Source: Magnetospirillum fulvum (lineage in GTDB: Bacteria; Pseudomonadota; Alphaproteobacteria; Rhodospirillales; Magnetospirillaceae). Taken from it: a stretch of DNA of 64,000 bases. The stretch covers positions 1-64,000 of the forward strand of contig NZ_FNWO01000003.1 of NCBI RefSeq assembly GCF_900108475.1, written 5' to 3'. Positions 44,166-53,387 of the stretch are shown here, one piece after another. Within the stretch, counting starts at the first letter, position 1. Each line of letters starts with the position of its first letter. The notes below the pieces were generated by a model that ran no database searches, was not told the DNA's origin, and worked only from the letters and a program-made list of their open reading frames with translations. Position numbers and translations under genes: made by a program.

Positions 44166-45173
44166 TCAGCCCCGAATCGCGGCGGCGATCGCGGCGCGGT
44201 CAAGGCCCTTGCCGCCGATCACGACGACCTGTCCGGCATGGGCTTCGCCGGGCCGCCACGGCCGGTCGAACCAGCGGTCGATCCGGGCTCCCACCGCCTG
44301 GACCACGGCGCGGGCGGGCTTGTCGCGGACGGCCATGAAGCCTTTCAGCCTCAAGATGTCGTGACGGGCGATCGCCGCCGAAATCCGCTCGACCAACGCA
44401 TCGGGATCGGCGATTTCGGGCAGATCGACGGCAAAGCTTTCGAAATCGTCGTGGGAATGGTCGGTGGCGCTGTCATGCAGGCTGGGGCGGGTGTCGAGAT
44501 CGTCCTCGGCGGCGGCGTCCAGCCCGACCACCACGACCGGATCGACAATGCTGTGGCGGGTGGCGATCACCTTGACGCCGGGGCGCAGCTTGGACCCGAT
44601 CCGCACCCGCGCCCGCTCCAGGGTCGCGTCATCGACCAGATCGGTCTTGTTGAGCAGAACCATGTCGGCGCACAGCAACTGGTCGTCGAACACTTCTTCC
44701 AGCGGATTGTCGTGGTCGGGACGAGCCATCTGTTCCGGGGTGCTGGTGAAAAGACCCGCCGCCGTCGCCTCGGCATCGACTACGGCGACGACGCCGTTGA
44801 CGGTAACGCGCGAGCGGATTTCCGGCCAGTGGAACGCTTTGACCAGCGGCTTGGGCAGGGCCAGACCCGATGTTTCGATCAGGATGTGATCGGGCGGCAG
44901 GTCGCGCTCGATCAGCGCCTGCATCACCGGGAGGAACTCGTCGGCGACGGTGCAGCACAGGCAGCCATTGGCCAGTTCGATGATGTCGTCCTTGCCGCAT
45001 CCTTCGATGCCACAGGTGGTCAGCATCTCGCCGTCGATGCCGACATCGCCGAACTCGTTGACGATCAGGGCCAGACGCTGGCCCCGGTTGTTTTCGAGCA
45101 GATGGCGGACCAGGGTGGACTTTCCGGCGCCGAGGAATCCGGTGATGACGGTGGCGGGAATCTTGCGGGTCAT
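44166..45173 (-). CDS. cobW: CobW-family G3E GTPase (metallochaperone), B12-riboswitch controlled
   Basis: GTPase that delivers metal; CobW proteins are linked to cobalt insertion in cobalamin synthesis. Of the 335 residues, GFLGAGKST (12-20) is the P-loop, GCLCC (70-74) carries the CxCC metal motif, NKTD is the base-recognition motif, and HDSATDHSHDDFESF is a His/Asp-rich loop that may bind metal. The frame is open to 45263, but MTRKIPATVITGFLG from ATG 45173 is the family start. A cobalamin riboswitch lies about 115 bases upstream, which supports CobW over the zinc-linked relatives. The mRNA between has a CCTTTC/GAAAGG hairpin that could hide the GAAAGG ribosome site. Confidence 0.9.
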   Translation of the reverse strand: MTRKIPATVITGFLGAGKSTLVRHLLENNRGQRLALIVNEFGDVGIDGEMLTTCGIEGCGKDDIIELANGCLCCTVADEFLPVMQALIERDLPPDHILIETSGLALPKPLVKAFHWPEIRSRVTVNGVVAVVDAEATAAGLFTSTPEQMARPDHDNPLEEVFDDQLLCADMVLLNKTDLVDDATLERARVRIGSKLRPGVKVIATRHSIVDPVVVVGLDAAAEDDLDTRPSLHDSATDHSHDDFESFAVDLPEIADPDALVERISAAIARHDILRLKGFMAVRDKPARAVVQAVGARIDRWFDRPWRPGEAHAGQVVVIGGKGLDRAAIAAAIRG

Positions 45174-45186
45174 TGGAGAGCGCGCG

Positions 45187-45206
45187 CCTTTCGGGTGACG
45201 GAAAGG
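45187..45206 (-). promoter_or_regulatory. Possible ribosome-site-masking hairpin of the cobW riboswitch
   Basis: CCTTTC and GAAAGG pair across an 8-base loop on the minus strand. GAAAGG is the only purine-rich block before ATG 45173 (13 bases away), so the hairpin could be the translational expression platform of the riboswitch upstream. Confidence 0.4.
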
Positions 45207-45286
45207 ACGGGGAAGGGCGCCTCCGGCGAAGGATAAAGCTCCGCAAGCGGCCCGCCGGGACACCCCGCCCGTGGACGTTTCATCGC

Positions 45287-45477
45287 GTTACGGCAGGTCT
45301 CCTGGCTTGCGGGTCAAGGCCTTCGTCCGGTCTTCCCGATGCCGAAGCGGGCATCAGTGACAAGGGTGGACGGCGGCTCGCCGCTGACAGTTGCGGGGGC
45401 AGCACCGGACTGATCGCCAAGGCGACGCACCGGTTTCCCTCTTAGCCCCAGATTTTGATAATCCGGGGAACCGTAAC
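45287..45477 (-). ncRNA. Cobalamin (B12) riboswitch
   Basis: Read on the minus strand the segment shows the conserved cobalamin aptamer elements in order: AAGAGGGAA, GCTGCCCCCGCAACTGT, GTCACTGATG, GGGAAG and the B12 box GCCAGGAGACCTGCC. The aptamer is closed by a 7-bp P1 stem GTTACGG (45287-45293 on the plus strand) with CCGTAAC (45471-45477). It precedes cobW on the same strand, so B12 should lower CobW expression. Confidence 0.93.
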
Positions 45478-45528
45478 ACCAAATACCGTAGACGGGACGG
45501 CGGGCCAAAGTCAAGCCTTGGACAAATT

Positions 45529-45560
45529 CCCCTGGCCCCGTCCGAAGACGGGGCCAGGGG
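45529..45560 (-). terminator. Strong terminator hairpin after the alcohol dehydrogenase gene
   Basis: A perfect 14-bp stem (CCCCTGGCCCCGTC and its complement) closes a 4-base loop; on the minus strand the loop is UUCG closed by C-G, an extra-stable tetraloop, followed by AATTTGT. It sits 16 bases after the dehydrogenase stop and isolates that operon from the cobW riboswitch. Confidence 0.75.
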
Positions 45561-45575
45561 CAAGGCGGGGAGGGG

Positions 45576-46727
45576 TTAAGCGGCGGCGCGGAAGATCGAT
45601 TCGATATCCGCCTGACTGGCCCGGCGCGGATTGGTCAGGCCGCAGGCGTCTTTCAGCGCGTTGGCGGCCAGGATCGGGATGTCTTGATCCTTGACCCCCA
45701 ACTGGGTCAGGCCGGACGGGATGCCGATATCGGCCGACAGACGCCGGATCGCGGCGATGCAGGCATCGGCGCCCTGACGGTCGGACATGCCCAAGGTGTC
45801 AACCCCCAGGGCATGGGCGACGTCTTTCAGGCGGGAGGCGGCGATGTCGGCGTTGAACTCTTCGACATGGGGCAGCAGCACGGCGTTGCAGACTCCGTGC
45901 GGCAAGTCGTAGAAGCCGCCCAACTGGTGCGCCATCGCATGGACGAAGCCCAGCGAGGCGTTGTTGAAGGCCATCCCGGCCATGAACCCGGCATAGGCCA
46001 TCGCTTCGCGGGCGGCGAGATTGTTGCCCTCGGCGACGGCGGTCCGCAGATTTCCGGCGATGATCGACACCGCTTTCAAGGCACAGGCATCGGTGATCGG
46101 GGTCGCCGCGACCGAGACATAGGCTTCGACCGCATGGGTCAAGGCGTCCATCCCGGTGGCGGCGGTCAGCATCGGCGGCTTGCCCAGCATCAATTCGGGG
46201 TCGTTGACCGACAAAAGCGGGGTGACGTTGCGATCGACGATCGCCATTTTCACCATCCGCTGCTCGTCGGTGATGATGCAAAAGCGGGTCATCTCGCTGG
46301 CGGTGCCCGCCGTGGTGTTGATCGCGATCAGCGGCAATTGCGCCTTGGCCGATTTATCGACGCCTTCGTAATCGCGGATGCTGCCGCCATTGGTGGCGGT
46401 CAGGGCGATCCCCTTGGCGCAATCGTGCGAGGAGCCGCCGCCCAGCGAGATGACGCAATCGCACTGCTCCTGCTGCAACAGCGCTAGTCCGGCCTCGACA
46501 TTGCCGACGGTGGGGTTGGGCTGGGCGCCGGGGAAGATGACGCTGGAGACGCCCGCCGCTGCCAGCAACGCGCCCAGCTTGTCGGCGACGCCCAGGCTGT
46601 TCATCACCGAATCGGTGACGATCAGCGCCCGGCGGAAGCCATAGCTATAGACATTGCCGACGGCGTTGGTGAGGCACCCGGCCCCCATCATGTTGAGCGA
46701 GGGGATGAAGAACGTGGTCTCGGTCAT
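45576..46727 (-). CDS. Iron-containing (type III) alcohol dehydrogenase
   Basis: NAD-dependent oxidation of a primary alcohol or reduction of an aldehyde in the cytoplasm; 383 residues, normal for the family. [16 protein letters not shown] is the nucleotide site, [17 protein letters not shown] and [14 protein letters not shown] precede the metal site, whose ligands include Asp and the His residues in [22 protein letters not shown] 46727 is preferred over a TTG at 46739 by family N-terminus ([12 protein letters not shown]). It follows the aldehyde dehydrogenase gene by 40 bases on the same strand, so the two probably form one operon that takes an alcohol to its acid through the aldehyde. Confidence 0.93.
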   Translation of the reverse strand: MTETTFFIPSLNMMGAGCLTNAVGNVYSYGFRRALIVTDSVMNSLGVADKLGALLAAAGVSSVIFPGAQPNPTVGNVEAGLALLQQEQCDCVISLGGGSSHDCAKGIALTATNGGSIRDYEGVDKSAKAQLPLIAINTTAGTASEMTRFCIITDEQRMVKMAIVDRNVTPLLSVNDPELMLGKPPMLTAATGMDALTHAVEAYVSVAATPITDACALKAVSIIAGNLRTAVAEGNNLAAREAMAYAGFMAGMAFNNASLGFVHAMAHQLGGFYDLPHGVCNAVLLPHVEEFNADIAASRLKDVAHALGVDTLGMSDRQGADACIAAIRRLSADIGIPSGLTQLGVKDQDIPILAANALKDACGLTNPRRASQADIESIFRAAA

Positions 46728-46767
46728 GGGATGGTCCAATCCTGTCTGAAGTGAAGGAAGAAGACGA

Positions 46768-48288
46768 TCAGAAGAAGCCCAGGGCCTTGGGGCTGTAACT
46801 GACCAGCAGGTTCTTGGTCTGCTGGTAGTGATCCAGCATCATGTGATGGTTCTCGCGGCCGATACCCGATTGCTTGTAGCCGCCAAAGGCGGCGTGGGCG
46901 GGATAGAGGTGATAGCAATTGGTCCACACCCGTCCGGCCTTGATGCCGCGTCCGAAGCGGAAGGCGCGGTTGCCGTCGCGGGTCCACAGCCCCGATCCCA
47001 GTCCGTAGAGGGTGTCGTTGGCGAGGTGGAGGGCGTCGGCCTCGTCCTTGAAGGTGGTCACGGCGACGACCGGGCCGAAAATCTCTTCCTGGAAGATTCT
47101 CATCCGGTTGTGGCCCTTGAACACGGTCGGCTGGATGTAATAGCCGTTGACGAGATCGCCGCCCAAGGCCGCCCTGGCTCCACCGGCCAGCACTTCGGCC
47201 CCTTCGGCGCGGCCGATATCGAGATAGGACAGGATCTTGTCCATCTGCTCGGTCGAAGCCTGGGCCCCGATCATCGTGTCGGTGTCGAGCGGGTTGCCCT
47301 GGCGGATCTGGGCGACGCGGGCCAGCGCACGCTCCATGAAGCGGTCGTACAGACTGTCCTGGATCAGTGCGCGCGAGGGGCAGGTGCAGATTTCACCCTG
47401 GTTCAGGGCGAACATCACGAAGCCTTCGATCGCCTTGTCGAAGAACTCGTCATCCTCGGCGGCGATGTCGTTGAAGAAGACGTTGGGCGACTTGCCGCCC
47501 AGTTCCAGCGTCACCGGGATCAGGTTCTGACTGGCATATTGCATGATCAGACGGCCGGTGGTGGTCTCGCCGGTAAAGGCGATCTTGGCGATCCGGCTGC
47601 TCGACGCCAGCGGCTTGCCCGCCTCCAGGCCAAAGCCGTTGACGATATTGACGATGCCGGGCGGCAGCAGATCGGCGATCAGCTCGATCAGGACCAGGAT
47701 GCCGATCGGGGTCTGCTCGGCCGGTTTGAGGACGACGCAATTCCCGGCGGCCAGGGCCGGGGCCAGCTTCCACGTCGCCATCAGGATCGGGAAGTTCCAC
47801 GGGATGATCTGGCCGACGACGCCCAGCGGCTCGTTGAAGTGATAGGCGACGGTGGTTTCGTCCAGTTGGGACAGGCTGCCTTCCTGGGAGCGGATGCAGG
47901 CGGCGAAATAGCGGAAATGGTCGATCGCCAGCGGGATGTCGGCGGCCAGCGTCTCGCGGATCGGCTTGCCGTTATCGACGGTCTCGGCATAGGCCAGCTT
48001 TTCCAGGTTGGCTTCCATCCGGTCGGCGATCCGCAGCAGCAGATTCGAGCGGTCGGTCGCGCTGGTGTGACCCCACCGTTCGGCGGCGGCGTGGGCGGCG
48101 TCCAGCGCCAGGGTGATGTCCTCTTCGCTCGACCGCGCCGCCTGGCAGAACACTTTGCCGGTGATCGGGGAAACGGTGTCGAAATAGCGGCCCTGGACCG
48201 GGGGCGTCCATTTGCCGCCGATGAAATTGTCATAGCGTGCCTTGAACTCGACAGGGGCTCCGGGCGTGCCGGGCGCGGGGTACAGCAT
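46768..48288 (-). CDS. NAD(P)-dependent aldehyde dehydrogenase (acetaldehyde dehydrogenase II/ExaC-like)
   Basis: Oxidises an aldehyde, probably acetaldehyde or a similar short aldehyde, to the acid; 506 residues. [20 protein letters not shown] and VLKPAEQTP bind the cofactor, [11 protein letters not shown] carries the general base Glu, and [15 protein letters not shown] holds the catalytic Cys. The C-terminus [20 protein letters not shown] is like acetaldehyde dehydrogenases of the ExaC/AcoD/AldB group. GGGAGGA before ATG 48288 sets the start; the longer open frame to 48567 has no family similarity. Transcription is probably from the sigma-54 promoter at 48346-48364. Confidence 0.93.
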   Translation of the reverse strand: MLYPAPGTPGAPVEFKARYDNFIGGKWTPPVQGRYFDTVSPITGKVFCQAARSSEEDITLALDAAHAAAERWGHTSATDRSNLLLRIADRMEANLEKLAYAETVDNGKPIRETLAADIPLAIDHFRYFAACIRSQEGSLSQLDETTVAYHFNEPLGVVGQIIPWNFPILMATWKLAPALAAGNCVVLKPAEQTPIGILVLIELIADLLPPGIVNIVNGFGLEAGKPLASSSRIAKIAFTGETTTGRLIMQYASQNLIPVTLELGGKSPNVFFNDIAAEDDEFFDKAIEGFVMFALNQGEICTCPSRALIQDSLYDRFMERALARVAQIRQGNPLDTDTMIGAQASTEQMDKILSYLDIGRAEGAEVLAGGARAALGGDLVNGYYIQPTVFKGHNRMRIFQEEIFGPVVAVTTFKDEADALHLANDTLYGLGSGLWTRDGNRAFRFGRGIKAGRVWTNCYHLYPAHAAFGGYKQSGIGRENHHMMLDHYQQTKNLLVSYSPKALGFF

Positions 48289-48345
48289 CGAGATCCTCCC
48301 TTTGGTTGTTTGGCGGCCCGCTTGAGGCGGTCGCGGAGGAGGAAA

Positions 48346-48364
48346 AAGCACACGGCGTGCCGAT
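48346..48364 (-). promoter_or_regulatory. Sigma-54 promoter of the aldehyde/alcohol dehydrogenase operon
   Basis: On the minus strand CGGCACG, four bases and GTGC match the -24/-12 consensus with the exact GG-N10-GC spacing (GG at 48361-48360, GC at 48349-48348). It lies about 60 bases before the aldehyde dehydrogenase start, and a sigma-54 activator gene is divergently encoded next to it. Confidence 0.65.
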
Positions 48365-48417
48365 TGGATATATCGTTGATAAAGAACGATATTGTTCCGG
48401 TTTCCCCCCGATGTGAC

Positions 48418-48436
48418 CTGTCCCGATCCGGGACAG
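48418..48436. promoter_or_regulatory. Palindromic activator-binding site
   Basis: CTGTCCCG-ATC-CGGGACAG is an 8-bp perfect inverted repeat about 57 bases upstream of the -24 element. A similar half, CCTGTCCCGCG, recurs at 48490-48500 and GGAACAGGGG at 48448-48457. The position fits an upstream activating sequence for the adjacent AcoR-like protein. Confidence 0.55.
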
Positions 48437-48565
48437 TGTGGCGAAATGGAACAGGGGCAACGGGCAATGATGTTTTTCTTGCGTTGAGACCTGTCCCGCG
48501 ATGACACTGGAGGCAATAGCGAGGGTGCCGCCATCAGGCAGGATGCCCCACGGAGGAGACACGTC

Positions 48566-50479
48566 ATGGATAAGGTCAGGAGCCAGCCGGACTCCGCGCT
48601 CGGTCATGCCCGGCAGATGCTTGATCGCGGCACGCTTCCCCCCGCCGGGATCGTCAATCCCGCCGTCGCCCAATCGTGGCAGCGCTGTTTAGGGGCGGGA
48701 TTGCAGCCTTTTTCCCACTATGCCGGGGCCGACCCCGTTTCCGGGGCGTGTCTGGCCCAGGCGGTCGAGCGACGGCGCGATCTGCTGCTGCGCGCCCGTC
48801 CGGTGATGGATTACCTGTACGCCCAGACCGAAGGGGCGGGCGGGATGGTGATCCTGGCCGACGATCACGGCGTGGTGATCGACGCCCTGGGCGATGCCGA
48901 CTTTCTCGAACGCGCCGACCGGGTGGCGTTACGGGCGGGGGCGTCGTGGCACGAGGATCATCGCGGCACCAACGCGATCGGGACCGCTTTGGCCGAGGCC
49001 GCGCCGGTGGTGGTCCATGGCGGCGAGCATTTCTTCGAGCAGAACCGCTTTCTCTCCTGTACCGCCGCGCCGGTGATCGGGCCGGAAGGAGACGTGCTGG
49101 GCGTCATCGACATTTCCGGCCCGCATCGCGGTCCCCACCCTCATTCCGTCGCTTTGGTCCGCACCGCCGGGCACATGATCGAAAACCAGTTGTTCGAGGC
49201 CCGGTACGGCGATGCCCTGCGCCTGCGTCTGCATTCCCGCGCCGAGGGGCTGGGCACCCTGGGCGAGGGGCTGGTCGCTTTGTCCGAGGCGGGGCGGATC
49301 GTTGCCGCCAACCGGGCCGGTCTGGCCCTGCTGGGGCTGGAGCTTGCCGATATCGGCCGGGTCCGGATCGAAGAGGCGCTGTCGTTGCGGCTGGCCGCGA
49401 TCCAGGATTATGGCCGCCGTCGTCCGGGCGGGGTGGTGTCGGCCAGCGGTGCCGACGGCCGCAGCCTGTTTCTGCGGATCGAGCCGGGGCGGCGGATGGT
49501 GCCGCGTCCCAACCGGGCGCCGTCGTTCGAGCCGGTGCGGGACGCCTTGTCAGAACTCGATACCGGCGACGAGCGGATGGCGCGGGCGGTCGAGCGCGCC
49601 CGCAAGGTGGCGAGCAAGCCGATCCCGCTGCTGTTGCAGGGCGAATCCGGGGTTGGCAAGGAACTGTTCGCCACCGCGATCCATGCCGTCGGGCCGCGCC
49701 GCAACCAGCCGATTGTCGCGGTCAATTGCAGCGCCTTGCCCGAACATCTGATCGAGGCGGAATTGTTCGGCTATGCCCCCGGTGCCTTTACCGGGGCGCG
49801 GCGGGACGGTTCGCCCGGACGGATTCGCGAGGCGCATGGCGGCACCTTGTTCCTGGACGAAATCGGCGACATGCCGCTGGCGCTGCAAACCCGCCTGTTG
49901 CGGGTGTTGCAGGAACGTCAGGTGGTGCCGTTGGGCGGGGGCAAGCCGACCTCGGTTGATTTCGCTCTGATCGCGGCCAGCCACCGGCCGTTGAAAGCGG
50001 AGGTCGAGGCCGGGCGGTTCCGCGCCGACCTGTATTACCGGCTGAACGGGCTGACCCTGGTTCTGCCGCCGCTCCGGGAACGCAGCGATCTGGCCGTGCT
50101 GGTTACCCGGATGCTCGACAGTTTCGCTCCCGACATCGGGCTCCGTCTGGAGCCCGATGTCGCCGCCGCCTTTGCCGCCTATCGCTGGCCGGGCAATCTG
50201 CGCGAACTGGCCAACGTGCTGCGCTTTGCCTGCGCTCTGATTGATAGTGGCGAGGATATCGTCGGCTGGGACCATCTGCCCGAGGATTTTGTCGAGGATC
50301 TGCGCCGCCCGCAGGCGGCTCCGGTGGGCGACGAGATCGCGATGGCGACGTTGCGGGCGGCGTCGGATTCCCTGATCGACCGGATGGTCGCGGCCAGCGG
50401 CGGCAATTTGTCCGAAGCGGCGCGCCGCTTGGGGATCAGTCGCAACACCCTCTATCGCCGCATCAATGGACGACGCTAA
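48566..50479 (+). CDS. AcoR-like sigma-54-dependent transcriptional activator
   Basis: A 637-residue enhancer-binding protein. N-terminal region with GAF-like sensor (about 60-215; [37 protein letters not shown] are typical of AcoR), a central AAA+ domain (about 330-565) with GESGVGKE and GAFTGA (406-411, the sigma-54 contact motif), and a C-terminal Fis-type helix-turn-helix ([19 protein letters not shown]). GGAGGAG precedes ATG 48566. It is divergent from the aldehyde/alcohol dehydrogenase operon, whose promoter is of sigma-54 type, so it should activate that operon in response to an alcohol, aldehyde or acetoin-like effector. Confidence 0.93.
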   Translation: MDKVRSQPDSALGHARQMLDRGTLPPAGIVNPAVAQSWQRCLGAGLQPFSHYAGADPVSGACLAQAVERRRDLLLRARPVMDYLYAQTEGAGGMVILADDHGVVIDALGDADFLERADRVALRAGASWHEDHRGTNAIGTALAEAAPVVVHGGEHFFEQNRFLSCTAAPVIGPEGDVLGVIDISGPHRGPHPHSVALVRTAGHMIENQLFEARYGDALRLRLHSRAEGLGTLGEGLVALSEAGRIVAANRAGLALLGLELADIGRVRIEEALSLRLAAIQDYGRRRPGGVVSASGADGRSLFLRIEPGRRMVPRPNRAPSFEPVRDALSELDTGDERMARAVERARKVASKPIPLLLQGESGVGKELFATAIHAVGPRRNQPIVAVNCSALPEHLIEAELFGYAPGAFTGARRDGSPGRIREAHGGTLFLDEIGDMPLALQTRLLRVLQERQVVPLGGGKPTSVDFALIAASHRPLKAEVEAGRFRADLYYRLNGLTLVLPPLRERSDLAVLVTRMLDSFAPDIGLRLEPDVAAAFAAYRWPGNLRELANVLRFACALIDSGEDIVGWDHLPEDFVEDLRRPQAAPVGDEIAMATLRAASDSLIDRMVAASGGNLSEAARRLGISRNTLYRRINGRR

Positions 50480-50543
50480 GCGATTGTCTTTCCTTCCCCC
50501 TCTGAGCCGGAGACAATAGGCCGGAGCGAGGGGAGAGGATGGA

Positions 50544-51653
50544 ATGAAGGTCTGGAGGGTCGTTCTGGTGCCGATGGCGGTGGCAGCGCTGCCTGGGGCG
50601 ATGGGAACGGCCTTGGCCGCCGATCCGATCTCGATCCGGGTCGGCGGCTATTCGAAATGGTGGGTGGTCGCGACCGGCGGGCAGAGCAGTGCGTCGGCCG
50701 TCACCAGTCCGACGGTCAAGGGCGATAACGAACTCCATTTCATCGGTGCGACCCGGCTGGAGAACGGGCTTCAGATCGGTCTGAAGGCCGAGTTGGAGGC
50801 GGGCGGTCACACCGACCAGACCACCGACCCGATCGACAAGGCGTTCGCCTGGGTCGAAGGCGGCTTCGGCAAGATCGAACTGGGCAGCGATTACAACGCC
50901 GCCTCGCTGCTCCATGTCTGCGCTCCCGAGGCGGCGGGACTGTGGAACGGGCCGCCCAACGGCCTGATGGCCGATAATGTGATCCGGCGTCCCGCCATCG
51001 TCAGCACGATGTATAGCGGCAACCAGACCGAGATGGATCAGGACGACAATGCCGAAAAGATCCTCTATTTCACCCCCAGCCTGAACGGTCTGACCCTGGG
51101 GCTGTCCTATACCCCGAGCCCATTGTCCGAGGACAATCGGGGGCCGTCGGTGCGGTCGGAGCTGTACACGGCCGGACTGGGTTTTACCCGGAGCTTCGGT
51201 GCCATCGGGCTTGCCCTGTCAGCGGGCTATGTCACCGGAGACCTGATCGGCGCCACCGGGGCGGGGGAGCGGGTGCGCGCCTATTCCTTGGGCGGCACCC
51301 TGTCCTATGCCGGGGTGACAATCGGCGGGTCGTGGGCCGACGAACGGCATCGCAGCCGCGCCGCGGTCATTGCCGAGGATCGTCAGGATAATAGCGGAAA
51401 GGCCTGGGATGTCGGGGTGATGTATGAGCTTGGCCCGTCTAAGACAAGCTTCGATTTCTATACGTCACGGGTCGAGGGACGGGTCGCCGACGCGAGGCAT
51501 GATCTTATTTCTGTTTATCAGGTCTCTGAAAAATACACTCTTGGGGAAGGTGTTGCCCTGATGGGGGCGGTGGGATACATTGAATATCAAGATGAATCCG
51601 GACTTGGCAACAGGGGCTATACCGCGATGACCGGGCTTGGGCTTTGGTTCTGA
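50544..51653 (+). CDS. Gram-negative porin
   Basis: Outer-membrane beta-barrel protein of 369 residues. Signal peptide MKVWRVVLVPMAVAALPGAM with cleavage near ALA; mature start ADPISIRVGGYSKWWV. GDNELHFIGATRLENGLQIG and the recurrent alternating strands ending in an aromatic residue (GLGLWF at the very C-terminus, terminal Phe) mark a porin. Only general diffusion can be predicted. AGGGGAGAGG before ATG. Its stop overlaps the start of the diguanylate cyclase gene. Confidence 0.88.
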   Translation: MKVWRVVLVPMAVAALPGAMGTALAADPISIRVGGYSKWWVVATGGQSSASAVTSPTVKGDNELHFIGATRLENGLQIGLKAELEAGGHTDQTTDPIDKAFAWVEGGFGKIELGSDYNAASLLHVCAPEAAGLWNGPPNGLMADNVIRRPAIVSTMYSGNQTEMDQDDNAEKILYFTPSLNGLTLGLSYTPSPLSEDNRGPSVRSELYTAGLGFTRSFGAIGLALSAGYVTGDLIGATGAGERVRAYSLGGTLSYAGVTIGGSWADERHRSRAAVIAEDRQDNSGKAWDVGVMYELGPSKTSFDFYTSRVEGRVADARHDLISVYQVSEKYTLGEGVALMGAVGYIEYQDESGLGNRGYTAMTGLGLWF

Positions 51654-53059
51654 CCGCCTGGACTCGCCCCCGTTTCAGGCTGGCGACCCTGGTGGCGGGG
51701 CTGTCGATCCTGATTGCGGTCTCCACCTCTGCGCGCGCGGCGGAATTGACCGAGGCCGAACGGGCGTATCTTACCCAAAACGCCCCCTTTACCTTTTGCG
51801 TCGATCCCGACTGGGCGCCGTATGAAATCATCAATAGCGAAGGCGCCCATGTCGGCATCGCCGCCGATCTGTTGCGTCTGGCGGCAAGCCGGGCCGGGGT
51901 GGCACTGACGCTTGTTCCGACCAAGACGTGGGAGGAGAGCGTTGCCGCCTCGAAAGAGGGGCGGTGCCAGATTCTCAGCTTCCTCAACCAGTCGCCGGCG
52001 CGCGATGCCTGGCTGATCTTCACCGACCCGCTGTTTGTCGATCGCAACGTGATCGTGACGCGGGAAGAGCATCCCTATATCGAGAACCTCAGCGACGTCG
52101 CCAACGAGAGTCTCGTGCTGCCGACCGGTACCTCGATCGAGGAGCGGGTGCGGCGCGACTTCACCAAGCTGAAGGTTGTGACCGCCAACAGCGAGGCCGA
52201 AACCTTCGCGATGGTGTCGCAGAAGAAGGCGACGATGACGATGCGGTCGATGCTGGTTGCCGTTCACACCATCAAGGAAGACGGCTGGTTCAACCTGAAA
52301 ATCTCGGGCCAGGTTCCCGGCTACGAAAACAAATTGCGGATCGGCGTGGCCAAGGATCTCGTGATGCTGCGCGACATCCTGAACAAGGGCGTGCGCGAGA
52401 TCAGCGCGGAGGAAAAGGACGAAATCGCTAACCGCCACGTCGCGATCCGGGTCCAGTCCGGCGTCGATTACGACCTGATCTTCAAGATCGTCGCCCTGTT
52501 GGGGGCGGTGATCCTCACCAGCTTTTTCTGGCTGATCAAGCTGCGGGCGCTCAACACGCAATTGCGGGCGCTGTCGCAGACCGACGCTCTGACCGGTCTG
52601 GCCAACCGGGCGCGGCTTAACGAACGCCTCCAGGTCGAGTTCGAGCGTTATCGACGCTATGCCCGCCCGTTCGCGATCATTTTGCTCGATATCGACTATT
52701 TCAAGCTGGTCAATGACGAGTTCGGTCATCTGATCGGCGACAAGGTGTTGATCGCCTTTGCCGATATCGCCCGCAAAGTCGTCCGGACCCAGGATGTGGT
52801 CGGGCGCTGGGGCGGCGAGGAATTCCTGATCCTGTGCCCGGAAACCGATCTGGAACAGGCCCGCGTGCTGGCCGAGCGGATCGGCCACGAGGTGCGCGGA
52901 TATGATTTCGCCCTCGGCCACCACCTGACCGCCAGCGCCGGGATCGCCGCCCTGGTGACGGGGGAAAGCCCGGACGGTCTGCTCAACCGCGCCGACGAAG
53001 CGCTATATCGGGCCAAACGCGACGGCCGCGACCGGGTCGTTGTCTCGGCGTCGTCATAA
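51644..53059 (+). CDS. Diguanylate cyclase with periplasmic family 3 solute-binding domain
   Basis: A 471-residue membrane enzyme that would make cyclic di-GMP. Signal/TM1 near 8-30 (LATLVAGLSILIAVST), periplasmic binding-protein domain about 45-275 (FTFCVDPDWAPYEIIN; TNLVxx-type lobe), TM2 about 280-299 (KIVALLGAVILTSFFWLIK), then the catalytic domain with GGEEF at 390-394, an active variant of GGDEF. RTQD five residues before it is the inhibitory I-site. Start TTG 51644 overlaps the porin gene by 10 bases; no ATG fits before the signal segment, so a TTG start and translational coupling are proposed. The sensor domain suggests control by an amino acid or similar small ligand. Confidence 0.88.
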   Translation: MVLTAWTRPRFRLATLVAGLSILIAVSTSARAAELTEAERAYLTQNAPFTFCVDPDWAPYEIINSEGAHVGIAADLLRLAASRAGVALTLVPTKTWEESVAASKEGRCQILSFLNQSPARDAWLIFTDPLFVDRNVIVTREEHPYIENLSDVANESLVLPTGTSIEERVRRDFTKLKVVTANSEAETFAMVSQKKATMTMRSMLVAVHTIKEDGWFNLKISGQVPGYENKLRIGVAKDLVMLRDILNKGVREISAEEKDEIANRHVAIRVQSGVDYDLIFKIVALLGAVILTSFFWLIKLRALNTQLRALSQTDALTGLANRARLNERLQVEFERYRRYARPFAIILLDIDYFKLVNDEFGHLIGDKVLIAFADIARKVVRTQDVVGRWGGEEFLILCPETDLEQARVLAERIGHEVRGYDFALGHHLTASAGIAALVTGESPDGLLNRADEALYRAKRDGRDRVVVSASS

Positions 53060-53387
53060 TAAATCAAGGCGGGAAAAGGGATTGCCGACTGCCCCGGTTC
53101 GATCCGGGATGGGTTTGATTTCGTCCCGTCTGAAAGTGGGGGGCGGGACTTCACCCTGTGCCGCCAGCCTATTTTCGGGTGACACTGGATCGCTTTTTGT
53201 GCCAGAAGGTGGCACTTGGCGTGCCTTAGAGCGCCGTGCCTCAAAGATGAGACACGGTGCTCTGGCTTTTTCATTGCCCCTCGCCGGGCGCGGGCATCCG
53301 CCCGCTTGGCCGCGGCCGCAAGGGCCGCTGATCGCCGCATGCGTCACATTTGACGCACGCGGCTCTAGAGACTGATGAAAGACGGCG
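53060..53387 (+). other. Intergenic region with several hairpins
   Basis: No gene is visible in these 328 bases. GTGCCA (53199-53204) and TGGCAC (53210-53215) form a hairpin, and the terminator below follows 12 bases later. The segment may contain a small RNA or simply the tail of the cyclase transcript. Confidence 0.35.
53228..53271 (+). terminator. Intrinsic terminator after the diguanylate cyclase gene
   Basis: A long imperfect stem (AGAGCGCCGTGCCTCA with TGAGACACGGTGCTCT, two or three mismatches) with an AAGA loop is followed by GGCTTTTTCATT, the pattern of a Rho-independent terminator. Confidence 0.65.

Noticed and set aside
48289-48567. N-terminal extension of the aldehyde dehydrogenase to 48567
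   Set aside because: The sequence overlaps the sigma-54 promoter and activator site and has no family similarity; GGGAGGA before ATG 48288 defines the start.
53210-53226. Sigma-54-like sequence TGGCACTTGGCGTGCC before the carbamoyltransferase gene
   Set aside because: It is part of a hairpin and stands directly before a terminator, so a promoter role is doubtful.
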